A stretch of DNA of 64,000 nucleotides, from positions 2,108,001 through 2,172,000 of the forward strand of contig NZ_CP003915.1 in NCBI RefSeq assembly GCF_000521505.1. Direction: 5' to 3'. Source of the DNA: Advenella mimigardefordensis DPN7 (lineage in GTDB: Bacteria; Pseudomonadota; Gammaproteobacteria; Burkholderiales; Burkholderiaceae_B). Under the pieces are notes generated by a model. That model saw only the letters and a program-made list of their open reading frames with translations, ran no database searches and was not told the origin of the DNA. Shown piece by piece: positions 52,658-61,098 of the stretch (its first letter is position 1; every line of letters starts with the position of its first letter). The position numbers and the translations under genes were made by a program.

Positions 52658-53871
52658 TCGAAAATATCGTACCTCTGCAGCGGCTGAAGCCGGCAATCAA
52701 TTTCAATATCAGCCTGCCGCCGCTGTCTCTATATATCCACGTGCCGTGGTGCGTGCGCAAATGCCCGTATTGCGACTTCAATTCCCACGAGAAAAAACAG
52801 GAGATACCCGAAGCGCGTTTTCTGGCGGCGCTGCGACGTGATCTGGAAGAAACGCTGCCATTGGTGTGGGGCCGGTCGGTCTATACCGTTTTTATCGGTG
52901 GCGGTACACCCAGCCTTTTATCTGGTGAAGCGATCGAGCAGATGCTGGCCATGGTTCGCTCATATCTGCCCCTGGCACCATCTGCGGAAATTACCATGGA
53001 AGCCAATCCGGGGACAGCCGAGGCAGACCGGTTTGCGCAGTATGCGGCAGCAGGTGTGAACCGCTTTTCTCTTGGCGTGCAAAGCTTTGACGACAGTGCG
53101 CTGCAGCAGCTGGGGCGCATTCATAATGCCCGCCAGGCGGAAAAAGCCATTGAACTGGCCATGAATGCCGTATCCCAGGTCAATATTGATCTGATGTATG
53201 CACTGCCCGGGCAGACCGTCGCCAAAGCGCGCGAAGATGTGCAACGGGCGCTGGCCTTTGGGACGCAGCACCTGTCGCTCTATCATCTGACCATGGAACC
53301 GAACACGGTCTTCGCCAAGTTCCCGCCAAAAGATCTGCCGGATGAGGATAGCGCGGCCGATATCCAGGATATGCTTTTTGAGCAGACAGGGAATGCCGGT
53401 TTCGAGCATTACGAAATTTCTGCCTACGCCCGCCCGGGATGCCGTGCACGTCACAATCTCAACTATTGGGAATTTGGCGATTACATTGGTATTGGCCCTG
53501 GCGCACATGGCAAGCTGTCGTTTCAGGATCGTATTATTCGGCGCGCTAATGTCAAGAGCCCGCAAACCTGGATGGATCGCGCGCTGGAGGGGGATGGCGC
53601 CGGTCGGATCATGCAGGAGCAGACGCTGGCCGTGGCCGATGTGCCTTTTGAATTCATGCTCAATGCCCTGCGGCTGGTTGAGGGCGTGCCCGCGACGCTG
53701 TTCGAAGAACGCACGAGCCTGTCCTTGCTGACCGTTGCGCCGATTATTCGCAAGGCAGTTGAGCGTGGCCTGCTGGTGTCCGATCCCATGTCCATCCGGC
53801 CTACCGAGCGCGGTCAGGCTTTTCTGAACGATCTGCAGGCGATGTTTCTGCCCGAAAACAAGGCGTCCTGA
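52654..53871 (+). CDS. hemW: radical SAM heme chaperone HemW
   Basis: A 405-residue radical SAM protein of the HemW (formerly oxygen-independent coproporphyrinogen oxidase-like) family, which binds heme and inserts it into targets. The [4Fe-4S] ligands are Cys33, Cys37 and Cys40 (PWCVRKCPYCDF), followed by GGGTPSLL and the SVGVQ-like SLGVQSFDD. It lacks the N-terminal extension of HemN. GTG 52654 overlaps rdgB by four bases. A strong terminator follows directly. Confidence 0.94.
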   Translation: MIENIVPLQRLKPAINFNISLPPLSLYIHVPWCVRKCPYCDFNSHEKKQEIPEARFLAALRRDLEETLPLVWGRSVYTVFIGGGTPSLLSGEAIEQMLAMVRSYLPLAPSAEITMEANPGTAEADRFAQYAAAGVNRFSLGVQSFDDSALQQLGRIHNARQAEKAIELAMNAVSQVNIDLMYALPGQTVAKAREDVQRALAFGTQHLSLYHLTMEPNTVFAKFPPKDLPDEDSAADIQDMLFEQTGNAGFEHYEISAYARPGCRARHNLNYWEFGDYIGIGPGAHGKLSFQDRIIRRANVKSPQTWMDRALEGDGAGRIMQEQTLAVADVPFEFMLNALRLVEGVPATLFEERTSLSLLTVAPIIRKAVERGLLVSDPMSIRPTERGQAFLNDLQAMFLPENKAS

Positions 53872-53880
53872 AGGCATTCT

Positions 53881-53912
53881 CGCCATCTTGCATAAAGGTG
53901 GCGTTTTTTTTT
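53881..53912 (+). terminator. terminator of rph-rdgB-hemW
   Basis: CGCCATCTT (53881-53889) pairs with AAGGTGGCG (53895-53903, one G-T) around a 5-base loop, followed by nine T residues at 53904-53912. It lies nine bases after the hemW stop. Confidence 0.92.
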
Positions 53913-53959
53913 AGGCTTTTTGTGGTGCATGTTCTACGTTGGTGCGTTTTCACCACAGA

Positions 53960-53974
53960 GCACCAATTAAGTGC
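53960..53974 (+). promoter_or_regulatory. NtrC binding site (distal)
   Basis: GCACCAATTAAGTGC: a GCAC-N7-GTGC palindrome matching NtrC sites. Its centre is 32 bp, about three helical turns, upstream of the second site, which is a common arrangement for paired NtrC dimers in glnA enhancers. Confidence 0.75.
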
Positions 53975-53991
53975 ATTCAAGATCATTTATG

Positions 53992-54006
53992 GCACTAAAA
54001 TAGTGC
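53992..54006 (+). promoter_or_regulatory. NtrC binding site (proximal)
   Basis: GCACTAAAATAGTGC: a near-perfect NtrC palindrome (GCAC-N7-GTGC), centred about 75 bases before the expected start of transcription from the sigma-54 promoter. Confidence 0.8.
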
Positions 54007-54047
54007 GCATTCATCCCTAATCTGCCACGCATCCGGTCATTCATAGC

Positions 54048-54062
54048 TGGCACGATACTTGC
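54048..54062 (+). promoter_or_regulatory. sigma-54 promoter of glnA
   Basis: TGGCAC-N5-TTGC is an exact -24/-12 element (TGGCAC at 54048-54053, TTGC at 54059-54062). Transcription should start near 54074. NtrC-type boxes upstream make this the nitrogen-controlled promoter of glnA. Confidence 0.92.
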
Positions 54063-54123
54063 TTTTAAGTACGGCATAAGGCCGGCTCAGGCCCTGTCAT
54101 TGCACATTACCCATGGAGATAGT

Positions 54124-55536
54124 ATGACAACCCCTCAAGACGTTCTAAAGCTGATCGGTGATCGCGAAGTCACATTTGTCGATTTCCGCTTTACGGATAC
54201 GGTTGGTAAAGAACACCATATGACCATTCCATCCAAACTGCTGGACGAAGACAAATTCGAGTCCGGTCAGGCGTTTGATGGTTCATCCATTGCCGGCTGG
54301 AAAGGTATCGAGGCCTCCGATATGTTGCTGATCCCGGATGCCAAATCCGCGCGTCTGGATCCCTTCCGTGAAGAGCCGACACTGATCATGACCTGCGATG
54401 TGGTCGAACCGTCTGATCTGAAAGGCTACGATCGCGATCCGCGTTCTCTGGCCAAACGTGCCGAAGCCTATCTCAAATCCAGTGGTCTGGGCGACACGGC
54501 TTACTTCGGTCCTGAACCCGAATTCTTTGTTTTTGATGGCATCACCTGGACTGATGATATGTCGGGCTGCTCGTTCAAAATCAAGTCTGACGAAGCGCCC
54601 TGGTCAACCGGTACAGAATCCGAGTCAGGTAATCTGGGCCACCGCCCACGTGTGAAAGGCGGCTATGTGCCTGTTTCACCGGTTGATTCTTTCGCCGATC
54701 TGCGCTCTGAAATGAGCCTGATTCTGGAAGAGCAGGGTGTACCTGTCGAAATTCATCACCATGAAGTGGCTGGTGCCGGCCAGCTGGAAATCGGTACCCA
54801 GTTCTCTACGCTGGTGCAACGCGCAGACTGGAACCAGATCCTGAAGTACACGGTACACAACGTTGCGCATATGTACGGTAAAACCGCTACATTCATGCCG
54901 AAACCACTGTTTGGCGATAACGGCTCAGGCATGCACGTTCATCAGTCTATCTGGAAAGATGGTCAGAACCTGTTTGCCGGAAATGGCTATGCCGGTTTGT
55001 CTGAATTCGCCCTGTTCTACATCGGCGGTATCATCAAGCATGCCCGTGCGCTCAATGCGATTACCAACCCGGGCACGAACTCGTACAAACGTCTGGTGCC
55101 TCACTACGAAGCGCCGGTCAAGCTGGCTTATTCTGCCCGTAACCGTTCCGCCTCTATCCGTATTCCTTATGTAGGTAATCCGAAAGGCCGTCGTATCGAA
55201 GCCCGTTTCCCCGATCCGCTGGCCAATCCATACCTGGCTTTCTCTGCATTGATGATGGCCGGTCTGGACGGTGTGCAGAACAAGATTCACCCCGGCGATC
55301 CTGCAGACAAAAACCTGTACGATCTGCCACCCGAAGAAGACAAGAAAATCCCGACCGTTGCTGCTTCACTGGAAGAAGCATTGGCCGCACTGGATGCCGA
55401 TCGCGAGTTCCTGACACGCGGTGGTGTTTTCAGCAACGATATGCTGGATGCGTACCTTGAACTGAAAATGCAGGAAGTGACGCGTCTGCGTATGACGCCG
55501 CATCCTGTCGAATACGATCTGTACTATTCGGTGTAA
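54124..55536 (+). CDS. glnA: glutamine synthetase type I
   Basis: A 470-residue GSI-beta glutamine synthetase that assimilates ammonia into glutamine with ATP. The N-terminal part holds [19 protein letters not shown] and FDGSSIAGW; the active site [19 protein letters not shown], the [16 protein letters not shown] metal region, and [18 protein letters not shown] are typical. The adenylylation Tyr is Tyr399 in NLYDLPPEE, so the enzyme is controlled by GlnE. GGAGATAGT precedes ATG 54124. A sigma-54 promoter and two NtrC sites lie upstream; ntrB and ntrC follow. Confidence 0.97.
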   Translation: MTTPQDVLKLIGDREVTFVDFRFTDTVGKEHHMTIPSKLLDEDKFESGQAFDGSSIAGWKGIEASDMLLIPDAKSARLDPFREEPTLIMTCDVVEPSDLKGYDRDPRSLAKRAEAYLKSSGLGDTAYFGPEPEFFVFDGITWTDDMSGCSFKIKSDEAPWSTGTESESGNLGHRPRVKGGYVPVSPVDSFADLRSEMSLILEEQGVPVEIHHHEVAGAGQLEIGTQFSTLVQRADWNQILKYTVHNVAHMYGKTATFMPKPLFGDNGSGMHVHQSIWKDGQNLFAGNGYAGLSEFALFYIGGIIKHARALNAITNPGTNSYKRLVPHYEAPVKLAYSARNRSASIRIPYVGNPKGRRIEARFPDPLANPYLAFSALMMAGLDGVQNKIHPGDPADKNLYDLPPEEDKKIPTVAASLEEALAALDADREFLTRGGVFSNDMLDAYLELKMQEVTRLRMTPHPVEYDLYYSV

Positions 55537-55569
55537 CCGCTGCATACGGGCCTGCAATACCTAAAAAGG

Positions 55570-55587
55570 GGATGGCGTTCGCCATCC
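55570..55587 (+). other. hairpin between glnA and ntrB
   Basis: GGATGGC (55570-55576) pairs with GCCATCC (55581-55587) around GTTC. No T run follows, so it may be a partial terminator or mRNA-processing element that lowers ntrBC relative to glnA. Confidence 0.45.
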
Positions 55588-55725
55588 GGCCCGATTGTTT
55601 CTCCCATGGCAGACCGGCATCTGTCGCCCTCAGGCTGAACCCGGCACGCATGGCCGCTTCGGGCCGGAAGGATGACGCTTCGTCAATCACCTCGCTTTAT
55701 GTCGCGAGGATACTTCAGGACGCCT

Positions 55726-56868
55726 ATGGCAACGAAACTCACAGACGCTTATGATCTTCTTGCCACATCCGTATTGCTGGTGGATGACGACGGACGTCTT
55801 CTGCATATCAATAGTGCTGCGCAGGATCTGCTTGAGCGCTCGCTCAAATCCCTGGAAAAAACCGCTGCTGTTGATCTGTTTACCGATGCCGAAGCCTTTA
55901 ACAAAGCGTTCGACTACGTATCAGGCAGAAAGCTCTCGAGTGTGCGCCTGACGCTGACGTTGCGCAAGGCGATGGAAAATGTGCCGGCCAATGTGACGCT
56001 GACGCGCCTGGAAGCGATGCCCTGGCGCATATTAATTGAACTACGCGAATTCGAGCAGCATGCGCTGGCCGAACGTAATGAACGACTGTTTCACGAAATA
56101 GAGATCTACAAGGATACGTTTCGCAACCTGGCGCATGAAGTAAAGAACCCGCTGGGCGGTTTGCGCGGTGCGGCCCAGTTGCTGGAAATGGAACTGCAGG
56201 ACCCGCTGCTCAAGGAATATACTCAGGTCATCATCGATGAAGCCGATCGCCTGCAGGGGCTGGTGGACCGTCTGATCCGTCCAAGCCAATCACAGTTGTC
56301 ATTGTCTGTGATCAATATCCATGAGGTGTGTGAACGGGTACATGCACTGATCAGGGCAGAGTATCAGGATCGCATCACCATTGTGAAAGATTATGATGCC
56401 TCAGTTCCGGACATGAAGGCCGATATGGCCAAACTGGTGCAGGCCTACCTGAACCTGGCCAGGAACGCAGCGCAATCGCTGCTTGGCGACGCACAGTCGC
56501 GCTTGTCGCCCGACGGCGGACAGGATTCTGCTGAAGGCAAGAAGGGCAATACTGAGCACGCCGACAATAGCCTGGAACGTGTCGGACCGAAACTGATTCT
56601 ACGTACGCGCATATTAAATAAATTTTATCTGCTCAATAAGGTGCACCGCCTGGTGGTGGTGGTTTCTGTTGTCGATAACGGTGCCGGCGTGCCCAAGCAC
56701 CTGAAGGACCGGATTTTTCACCCCCTGGTCACCGGTCGTGCAGAAGGCACCGGCCTGGGCCTGAGTCTGGCTCAGGAACTGGTGCATCAGCATGGTGGAG
56801 TGATTGAATTTGATTCCGAACCGGGTCATACCGAGTTCAGAATGTTGTTACCGTTGGAGCAAGTATGA
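55726..56868 (+). CDS. ntrB: nitrogen regulation sensor kinase NtrB (GlnL)
   Basis: A 380-residue cytosolic two-component kinase that phosphorylates NtrC when nitrogen is limiting. It has a PAS domain in the first 120 residues (SVLLVDDDGRLLHINSAAQDLL), the H-box NLAHEVKNPLGG (His137), the N-box VQAYLNLARNAAQSLL, and G-boxes DNGAGVP and GTGLGLSLAQELV. CAGGA five bases before ATG 55726 supports this start; an ATG at 55672 would add 18 residues. Its last codons overlap ntrC (ATGA). Confidence 0.93.
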   Translation: MATKLTDAYDLLATSVLLVDDDGRLLHINSAAQDLLERSLKSLEKTAAVDLFTDAEAFNKAFDYVSGRKLSSVRLTLTLRKAMENVPANVTLTRLEAMPWRILIELREFEQHALAERNERLFHEIEIYKDTFRNLAHEVKNPLGGLRGAAQLLEMELQDPLLKEYTQVIIDEADRLQGLVDRLIRPSQSQLSLSVINIHEVCERVHALIRAEYQDRITIVKDYDASVPDMKADMAKLVQAYLNLARNAAQSLLGDAQSRLSPDGGQDSAEGKKGNTEHADNSLERVGPKLILRTRILNKFYLLNKVHRLVVVVSVVDNGAGVPKHLKDRIFHPLVTGRAEGTGLGLSLAQELVHQHGGVIEFDSEPGHTEFRMLLPLEQV

Positions 56869-58430
56869 AAACAATCTGGATTGTCGATGATGACCAGGCT
56901 ATTCGCTGGGTGCTGGACAAAGCGCTGCAGCGGGCCGGAATGGCGCCAACCTGTTTCGAACGCGCCAGAGATGTGCTCGAAGCGTTGCAGACAGAACAGC
57001 CCGATGTGCTGGTTACCGATATCCGCATGCCGGATATATCGGGGATTGATCTGCTCAAGGCGATCAAACAGCGGGCGGCTGATTTGCCCGTCATTGTGAT
57101 GACCGCGTACACGGATTTGGATAGCACGGTGACGGCTTTTCATGAAGGTGCATTTGATTATCTGGTCAAGCCGTTTGATGTGAATGAAGCTGTTGCGCTG
57201 ATTGAGCGAGCATATGAACATGGTCGTGAGAACACCGACAAGGGCACAGAACCGACCATCCTGGCGCCGGCCCTGACTTCCGATTACGATAGGATGATGA
57301 CGCAGTCGTCATCCAGGCAGATGCAGGAAATATTCCGTGCGATTGGCCGCCTTGCGCCTTCCAAGGTGACGGTACTGATTACCGGCGAGTCCGGTACCGG
57401 CAAGGAGCTGATTGCGCGCGCCGTACACAAGCATGGTACGCGGGCGGGTAAGCCGTTTGTCGCGCTGAACGCGGCTGCGATTCCCCGCGATTTGCTGGAA
57501 GCAGAATTGTTCGGGCATGAGCGCGGTTCCTTTACGGGCGCCAGCGCACAGCGCCGCGGCCGTTTTGAAGAAGCCAATGGCGGAACGCTGTTCCTGGATG
57601 AAATCGGCGATATGCCGCTGGAGTTGCAAACCCGCCTGTTGAGGGTGCTGGCCGAAGGCAATTTTTATCGGATCGGCGGTTCCCAGCCGGTGAGTGTGGA
57701 TGTGCGCATTATTGCGGCCACCCATCAGCCGCTGGAAGTACGGGTGGAGCAGGGCACCTTTCGGGAAGATCTGTTCCATCGCCTGAATGTCATCCGCTTG
57801 CGCGTACCGCCATTGCGCGAACGTCGTGAGGATATTGGCCAGCTGGCCGCCCATTTTCTGAAAGTGGCTGCGAGCAGTCTGGGTGTGGCACCCAAGCAGC
57901 TGAGTACGGAGGCGCTGGAAATTTTGCAGCAGTTTGATTTTCCGGGCAATGTGCGCCAGCTGGAGAACTTTTGTCATTGGCTGACGGTCATGTCGCCAGC
58001 CCAGCGGATTGATAAAAACGATCTGCCGCCAGAATTAATGGCCAGCCTGAGTTTTTCCCCTGGAACAGAGCGGTCAGCGGACGGCGTAGCAGCCTCTGCA
58101 GGCAGTGTCGGAAGCCTTGCGGAGACGGCCGGACATTGGTCAGCTTCGCCCACGGCAACAACCGTGGGTCAACTGTCTCATGCTCCGCTGCCGGGTGCCG
58201 AGGTGAGTCAGCAAAACTGGCTGGACAAGCTGGAACACGAGGTTCAGCAACGCCTGCAAAGTAATGAAAAGGACATCATGGCGCATCTGACGCAGGAGTT
58301 CGAGCGGATTGTTCTGACCACCACGCTGGAGAACTGCCGGGGACGGCGTATTGATGCAGCTGCCCGACTGGGCATTGGTCGTAATACCGTAACTCGTAAA
58401 CTCAAGGAATTGGGTATAGAGCATCTCTGA
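56865..58430 (+). CDS. ntrC: nitrogen regulator NtrC (GlnG)
   Basis: A 521-residue sigma-54 activator. The receiver domain (1-120) carries phospho-acceptor Asp52 in LVTDIRMPD and Lys in VKPF. The AAA+ domain has Walker A GESGTGKE (174-181), the sigma-54-contacting loop as GSFTGA (221-226) instead of GAFTGA, and Walker B GGTLFLDEIGD. A Ser/Ala-rich linker of about 60 residues then leads to a Fis-like HTH (CRGRRIDAAARLGIGRNTVTRKLKEL). It overlaps ntrB by four bases. Confidence 0.95.
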   Translation: MKTIWIVDDDQAIRWVLDKALQRAGMAPTCFERARDVLEALQTEQPDVLVTDIRMPDISGIDLLKAIKQRAADLPVIVMTAYTDLDSTVTAFHEGAFDYLVKPFDVNEAVALIERAYEHGRENTDKGTEPTILAPALTSDYDRMMTQSSSRQMQEIFRAIGRLAPSKVTVLITGESGTGKELIARAVHKHGTRAGKPFVALNAAAIPRDLLEAELFGHERGSFTGASAQRRGRFEEANGGTLFLDEIGDMPLELQTRLLRVLAEGNFYRIGGSQPVSVDVRIIAATHQPLEVRVEQGTFREDLFHRLNVIRLRVPPLRERREDIGQLAAHFLKVAASSLGVAPKQLSTEALEILQQFDFPGNVRQLENFCHWLTVMSPAQRIDKNDLPPELMASLSFSPGTERSADGVAASAGSVGSLAETAGHWSASPTATTVGQLSHAPLPGAEVSQQNWLDKLEHEVQQRLQSNEKDIMAHLTQEFERIVLTTTLENCRGRRIDAAARLGIGRNTVTRKLKELGIEHL

Positions 58431-58570
58431 TGGCAGAGTGCATGCTCAGCCTGTATCTTTATTCAGCGTGTCTTTACATGAAGGGCCGCAGGTAAACCCT
58501 ACCGGCCCGACTACCGCAGCGTTGCGGGCGTGCGGCCCGGGTGCCTGTCCTTGCGGCACGGCCCGGCGGA

Positions 58571-59275
58571 TCAGTGGCAGCCTGACGCCCTGTCCATACG
58601 ACGCCAGCCCTGCAGTTTTCCGTCTTTCATGGTGCCGATATGATCGGCAATGGCTTCGGCTTCTTCCAGGTTATGCGTCACCAGAATGGCGCTGATACCG
58701 CTGTGCTTCAGAATGCTGCGAACTTCTACGACCAGTTGCTGACGAATTTCCGTATCCAGATTGGAAAACGCTTCATCCAGCAAAAGCAGTTTGGGTGAGG
58801 GTGCCAGTGAACGAATCAGCGCAACGCGTTGCTGCTGACCACCGGACAGTTCATGTGGATATCGGTCACGCAAGTCGGACAGGCGTACCAGTCCCAGCAA
58901 TTCATCCACCCGCTGCTTGCGGGCCTGTTGTGATTGTTTGCGCAGGCCAAAAGCGACATTCTGTTCAATCGTTAAATGTGGAAATAGGGCGTAGTCCTGA
59001 AACATCATGCCGATACGCCGATGCTCGGGTTCGAGCATGCGGCCTGACTCGGCAATGACCTGACCGTCCAGCAGAATCTGTCCGGCGTATACCGGTTCGA
59101 AGCCGGCGATGGCACGCAGAACGGTGGTTTTCCCGCAGCCGGATGGTCCAAGCAGGCAAACAATTTCACCGGCAGGCACTTGCATGGTATAGCCGTCAAC
59201 AACCACCTTCATCCGGTGGTCATGTTTATAGCCCAGGCGGATATCGTTAAGTTGCAAAATGGGTGTTGCGTCCAT
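58571..59275 (-). CDS. fbpC: iron(III) ABC transporter ATPase (FbpC-like, short form)
   Basis: A 234-residue ABC ATPase. Walker A is GPSGCGKTT (43-51), the Q-loop region MMFQDYALFPHLTIEQNVAFGL, signature LSGGQQQRVALIRS, Walker B LLLLDEAFSNLD. The closest known FbpC-like proteins are about 350 residues with a C-terminal regulatory (TOBE-like) domain; here the protein ends soon after VTHNLEEAEAIADHIGTMKDGKLQ with an unusual tail, so the last domain is missing or lost. Its ATG overlaps the fbpB stop (TGATG). It lies convergent to ntrC. Confidence 0.88.
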   Translation of the reverse strand: MDATPILQLNDIRLGYKHDHRMKVVVDGYTMQVPAGEIVCLLGPSGCGKTTVLRAIAGFEPVYAGQILLDGQVIAESGRMLEPEHRRIGMMFQDYALFPHLTIEQNVAFGLRKQSQQARKQRVDELLGLVRLSDLRDRYPHELSGGQQQRVALIRSLAPSPKLLLLDEAFSNLDTEIRQQLVVEVRSILKHSGISAILVTHNLEEAEAIADHIGTMKDGKLQGWRRMDRASGCH

Positions 59276-60939
59276 CAGTAGTTTGCCTTCAATTGGGTAC
59301 GGGCCAGCAGAATGACCGGGATCAGCCCGGCAAAAACAATAATCAGGGCGGCAATCGCTCCTTCGTCATAGGTGCCGCGCGCCGCCTCGGCATAGAGCCA
59401 GGTGGACAGCGTTTCAAAATTGAGTGGTCGCAGCAGCAGGGTGGCCGACAGTTCTTTCATGGCATCGACAAAAATCAGCAGGGCGGCGGCGCCCAGCGCC
59501 GGCCGCAGCAACGGGAAGTGAACCCGCAGGAAACTGCGAAATGCGCTGTGACCAAGGCTACGCGAAGCCTGCTCCAGCGATGGCGGGATCCGGGCCAGTC
59601 CGGATTCGATACTGCCCACTGAAATAGCCATAAAGCGCAGGGTGTAGGCGCACACAATTCCGGCTGCCGAACCCATGATATACAACTGCGGCGGAATACC
59701 GGCCAGCGCGTTCAGCACGCCCGAAATAAGCTGATCCAGCCAGGAGTAGGGGATGAGCAGGCCCGTCGCCAGAACGGTACCCGGAATGGCATAGCCCAGG
59801 CTGCTGCAGCGGGCAAGCAGGCGTGCCATGCCGCTGCGCGCATGGCGGGCAGACCAGGCGATGAGTAGCCCGCAACCGATGGTGACCACCGTGGCCGCCA
59901 GCGATACGGATACCGTATTGTAGGTGGCTCTGGACAGTTCTGCTGACAGGGCCTCCAGCGACGACAGGCGCTTGAACGATTCGTTGACCAGAAACCAGAA
60001 GGGAATGATAAAGCCGGTAATGATCGGAAACCAGCCCAGCAGCATGGCGACCAGGGCGGCAAAGCCGCGCAGTTGCACCGGTTGTATCGGATGCATGCGC
60101 TGGGTGATGGCATAGCGCTGGCGCCGCCGGGCATAGCGTTCCATATAAATCAGCAGGGTGACAACCGCCAGCATGACAATCGCAATTTGTGCCGCACCCT
60201 GCAGATTGGAGCGGGTGATCCAGGTGGTATAGATGGAGATCGTCATGGTCTGGATGCCGAGAAACTCCGATGCTCCCACGTCATTCAGGGTTTCCAGCAG
60301 GGCCAGGCTTAAACCCACCGCCATGGCCGGGCGTGCCAGTGGCACGACCACGCGCCAGAATGCTTCGCGACGTGAGCACCCCAGTGTTCTGGCCGCTTCC
60401 AGCAGGCTGGCCGCCTGCGTCATGAACATCACCCGAACGCTTAAATAGACATAGGGGTACAGCACCAGTCCCAGCAGGATGATGGCACCCGGCATGGACC
60501 GCAGGTCTGGGAGCCGGAATTGGCGCGGCGAATCATAACCCAGCAAATCGCGGATCAGGCTTTGTATGGGTCCCAACGGGTGCAGCACATCCAGATAGGC
60601 GAATGCCATAATGTAAGTGGGTACGGCCAGCGGCAACAGCAGGCCCCAGGTCACCAGCCTGCGGGTGGGAAACAGATAGGCGGTGGTCAGCCAGGCGCTA
60701 CCGCCACCGATCAGTGCACTCAGGACACCCACGCCCAATAGAAGTACCACCGTATTGGACAAGGAGACCGGGAGCACATTCTGCAGCAGGTTCAGCCAGT
60801 GGCCGGTCTCACCGGACGCGGCCAGTGCAGCCAGCACAAGCACCGGCGCCAGTACGCACAATGCCAGACAGGCGGCAATCCACTGGCTGGGAGGCCAGCG
60901 ACGGGTCGAAGTCAGGGCGTTAAAGGGACGGGTGGGCAT
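59275..60939 (-). CDS. fbpB: iron(III) ABC transporter permease (FbpB-like)
   Basis: A 554-residue inner-membrane permease with two BPD-type permease units, about twelve helices in all. EAA-loop segments are LLEAARTLGCSRREAFWRVVVPLARPA in the first half and LEQASRSLGHSAFRSFLRVHFPLLRPA in the second. ATG 60939 is the most conservative start; in-frame ATGs at 60981, 61008 and 61071 are possible, but they would fall in or before strong hairpins at 60984-61080. It overlaps fbpC by one base. Confidence 0.9.
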   Translation of the reverse strand: MPTRPFNALTSTRRWPPSQWIAACLALCVLAPVLVLAALAASGETGHWLNLLQNVLPVSLSNTVVLLLGVGVLSALIGGGSAWLTTAYLFPTRRLVTWGLLLPLAVPTYIMAFAYLDVLHPLGPIQSLIRDLLGYDSPRQFRLPDLRSMPGAIILLGLVLYPYVYLSVRVMFMTQAASLLEAARTLGCSRREAFWRVVVPLARPAMAVGLSLALLETLNDVGASEFLGIQTMTISIYTTWITRSNLQGAAQIAIVMLAVVTLLIYMERYARRRQRYAITQRMHPIQPVQLRGFAALVAMLLGWFPIITGFIIPFWFLVNESFKRLSSLEALSAELSRATYNTVSVSLAATVVTIGCGLLIAWSARHARSGMARLLARCSSLGYAIPGTVLATGLLIPYSWLDQLISGVLNALAGIPPQLYIMGSAAGIVCAYTLRFMAISVGSIESGLARIPPSLEQASRSLGHSAFRSFLRVHFPLLRPALGAAALLIFVDAMKELSATLLLRPLNFETLSTWLYAEAARGTYDEGAIAALIIVFAGLIPVILLARTQLKANY

Positions 60940-60983
60940 GCCGGGTTTACTGAAGTAATCAAACGGGTTTACTAAATGCATGC

Positions 60984-61002
60984 GGCGGGCTAGATGCCCG
61001 CC
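60984..61002 (-). other. hairpin upstream of fbpB
   Basis: GGCGGGC (60984-60990) pairs with GCCCGCC (60996-61002) around a 5-base loop. No T run follows on the minus strand. It is the last of a set of structures between fbpA and fbpB. Confidence 0.6.
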
Positions 61003-61022
61003 AGACATGAATAGACAAAACA

Positions 61023-61080
61023 GAGAACAGCTGGCCGGTGTGCACCGGTGCCTGGCAGTCTTGCCAGGCAAGCCGTTCTC
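61023..61080 (-). other. three-way-junction RNA structure after fbpA
   Basis: An outer stem GAGAACAGCT (61023-61032) with AGCCGTTCTC (61071-61080), one mismatch, encloses two side-by-side perfect hairpins: CCGGTG/CACCGG (61035-61048) and TGCCTGGCA/TGCCAGGCA (61049-61070). It follows the fbpA stop by 18 bases and would stabilise the fbpA end of the mRNA, raising binding protein over permease. Confidence 0.75.
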
Positions 61081-61098
61081 GGAATGCAGGAAACGATA

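Noticed and set aside
52960..53886. 308-residue open frame on the minus strand
   Set aside because: Antisense to hemW with its intact radical SAM cysteines; no start signals or family features.
58431..58570. Remnant of the missing FbpC C-terminal domain in another frame
   Set aside because: Translating the minus strand in the alternative frame gave a Pro/Gly/Arg-rich stretch without TOBE-like sequence, so a simple recent frameshift is not supported.
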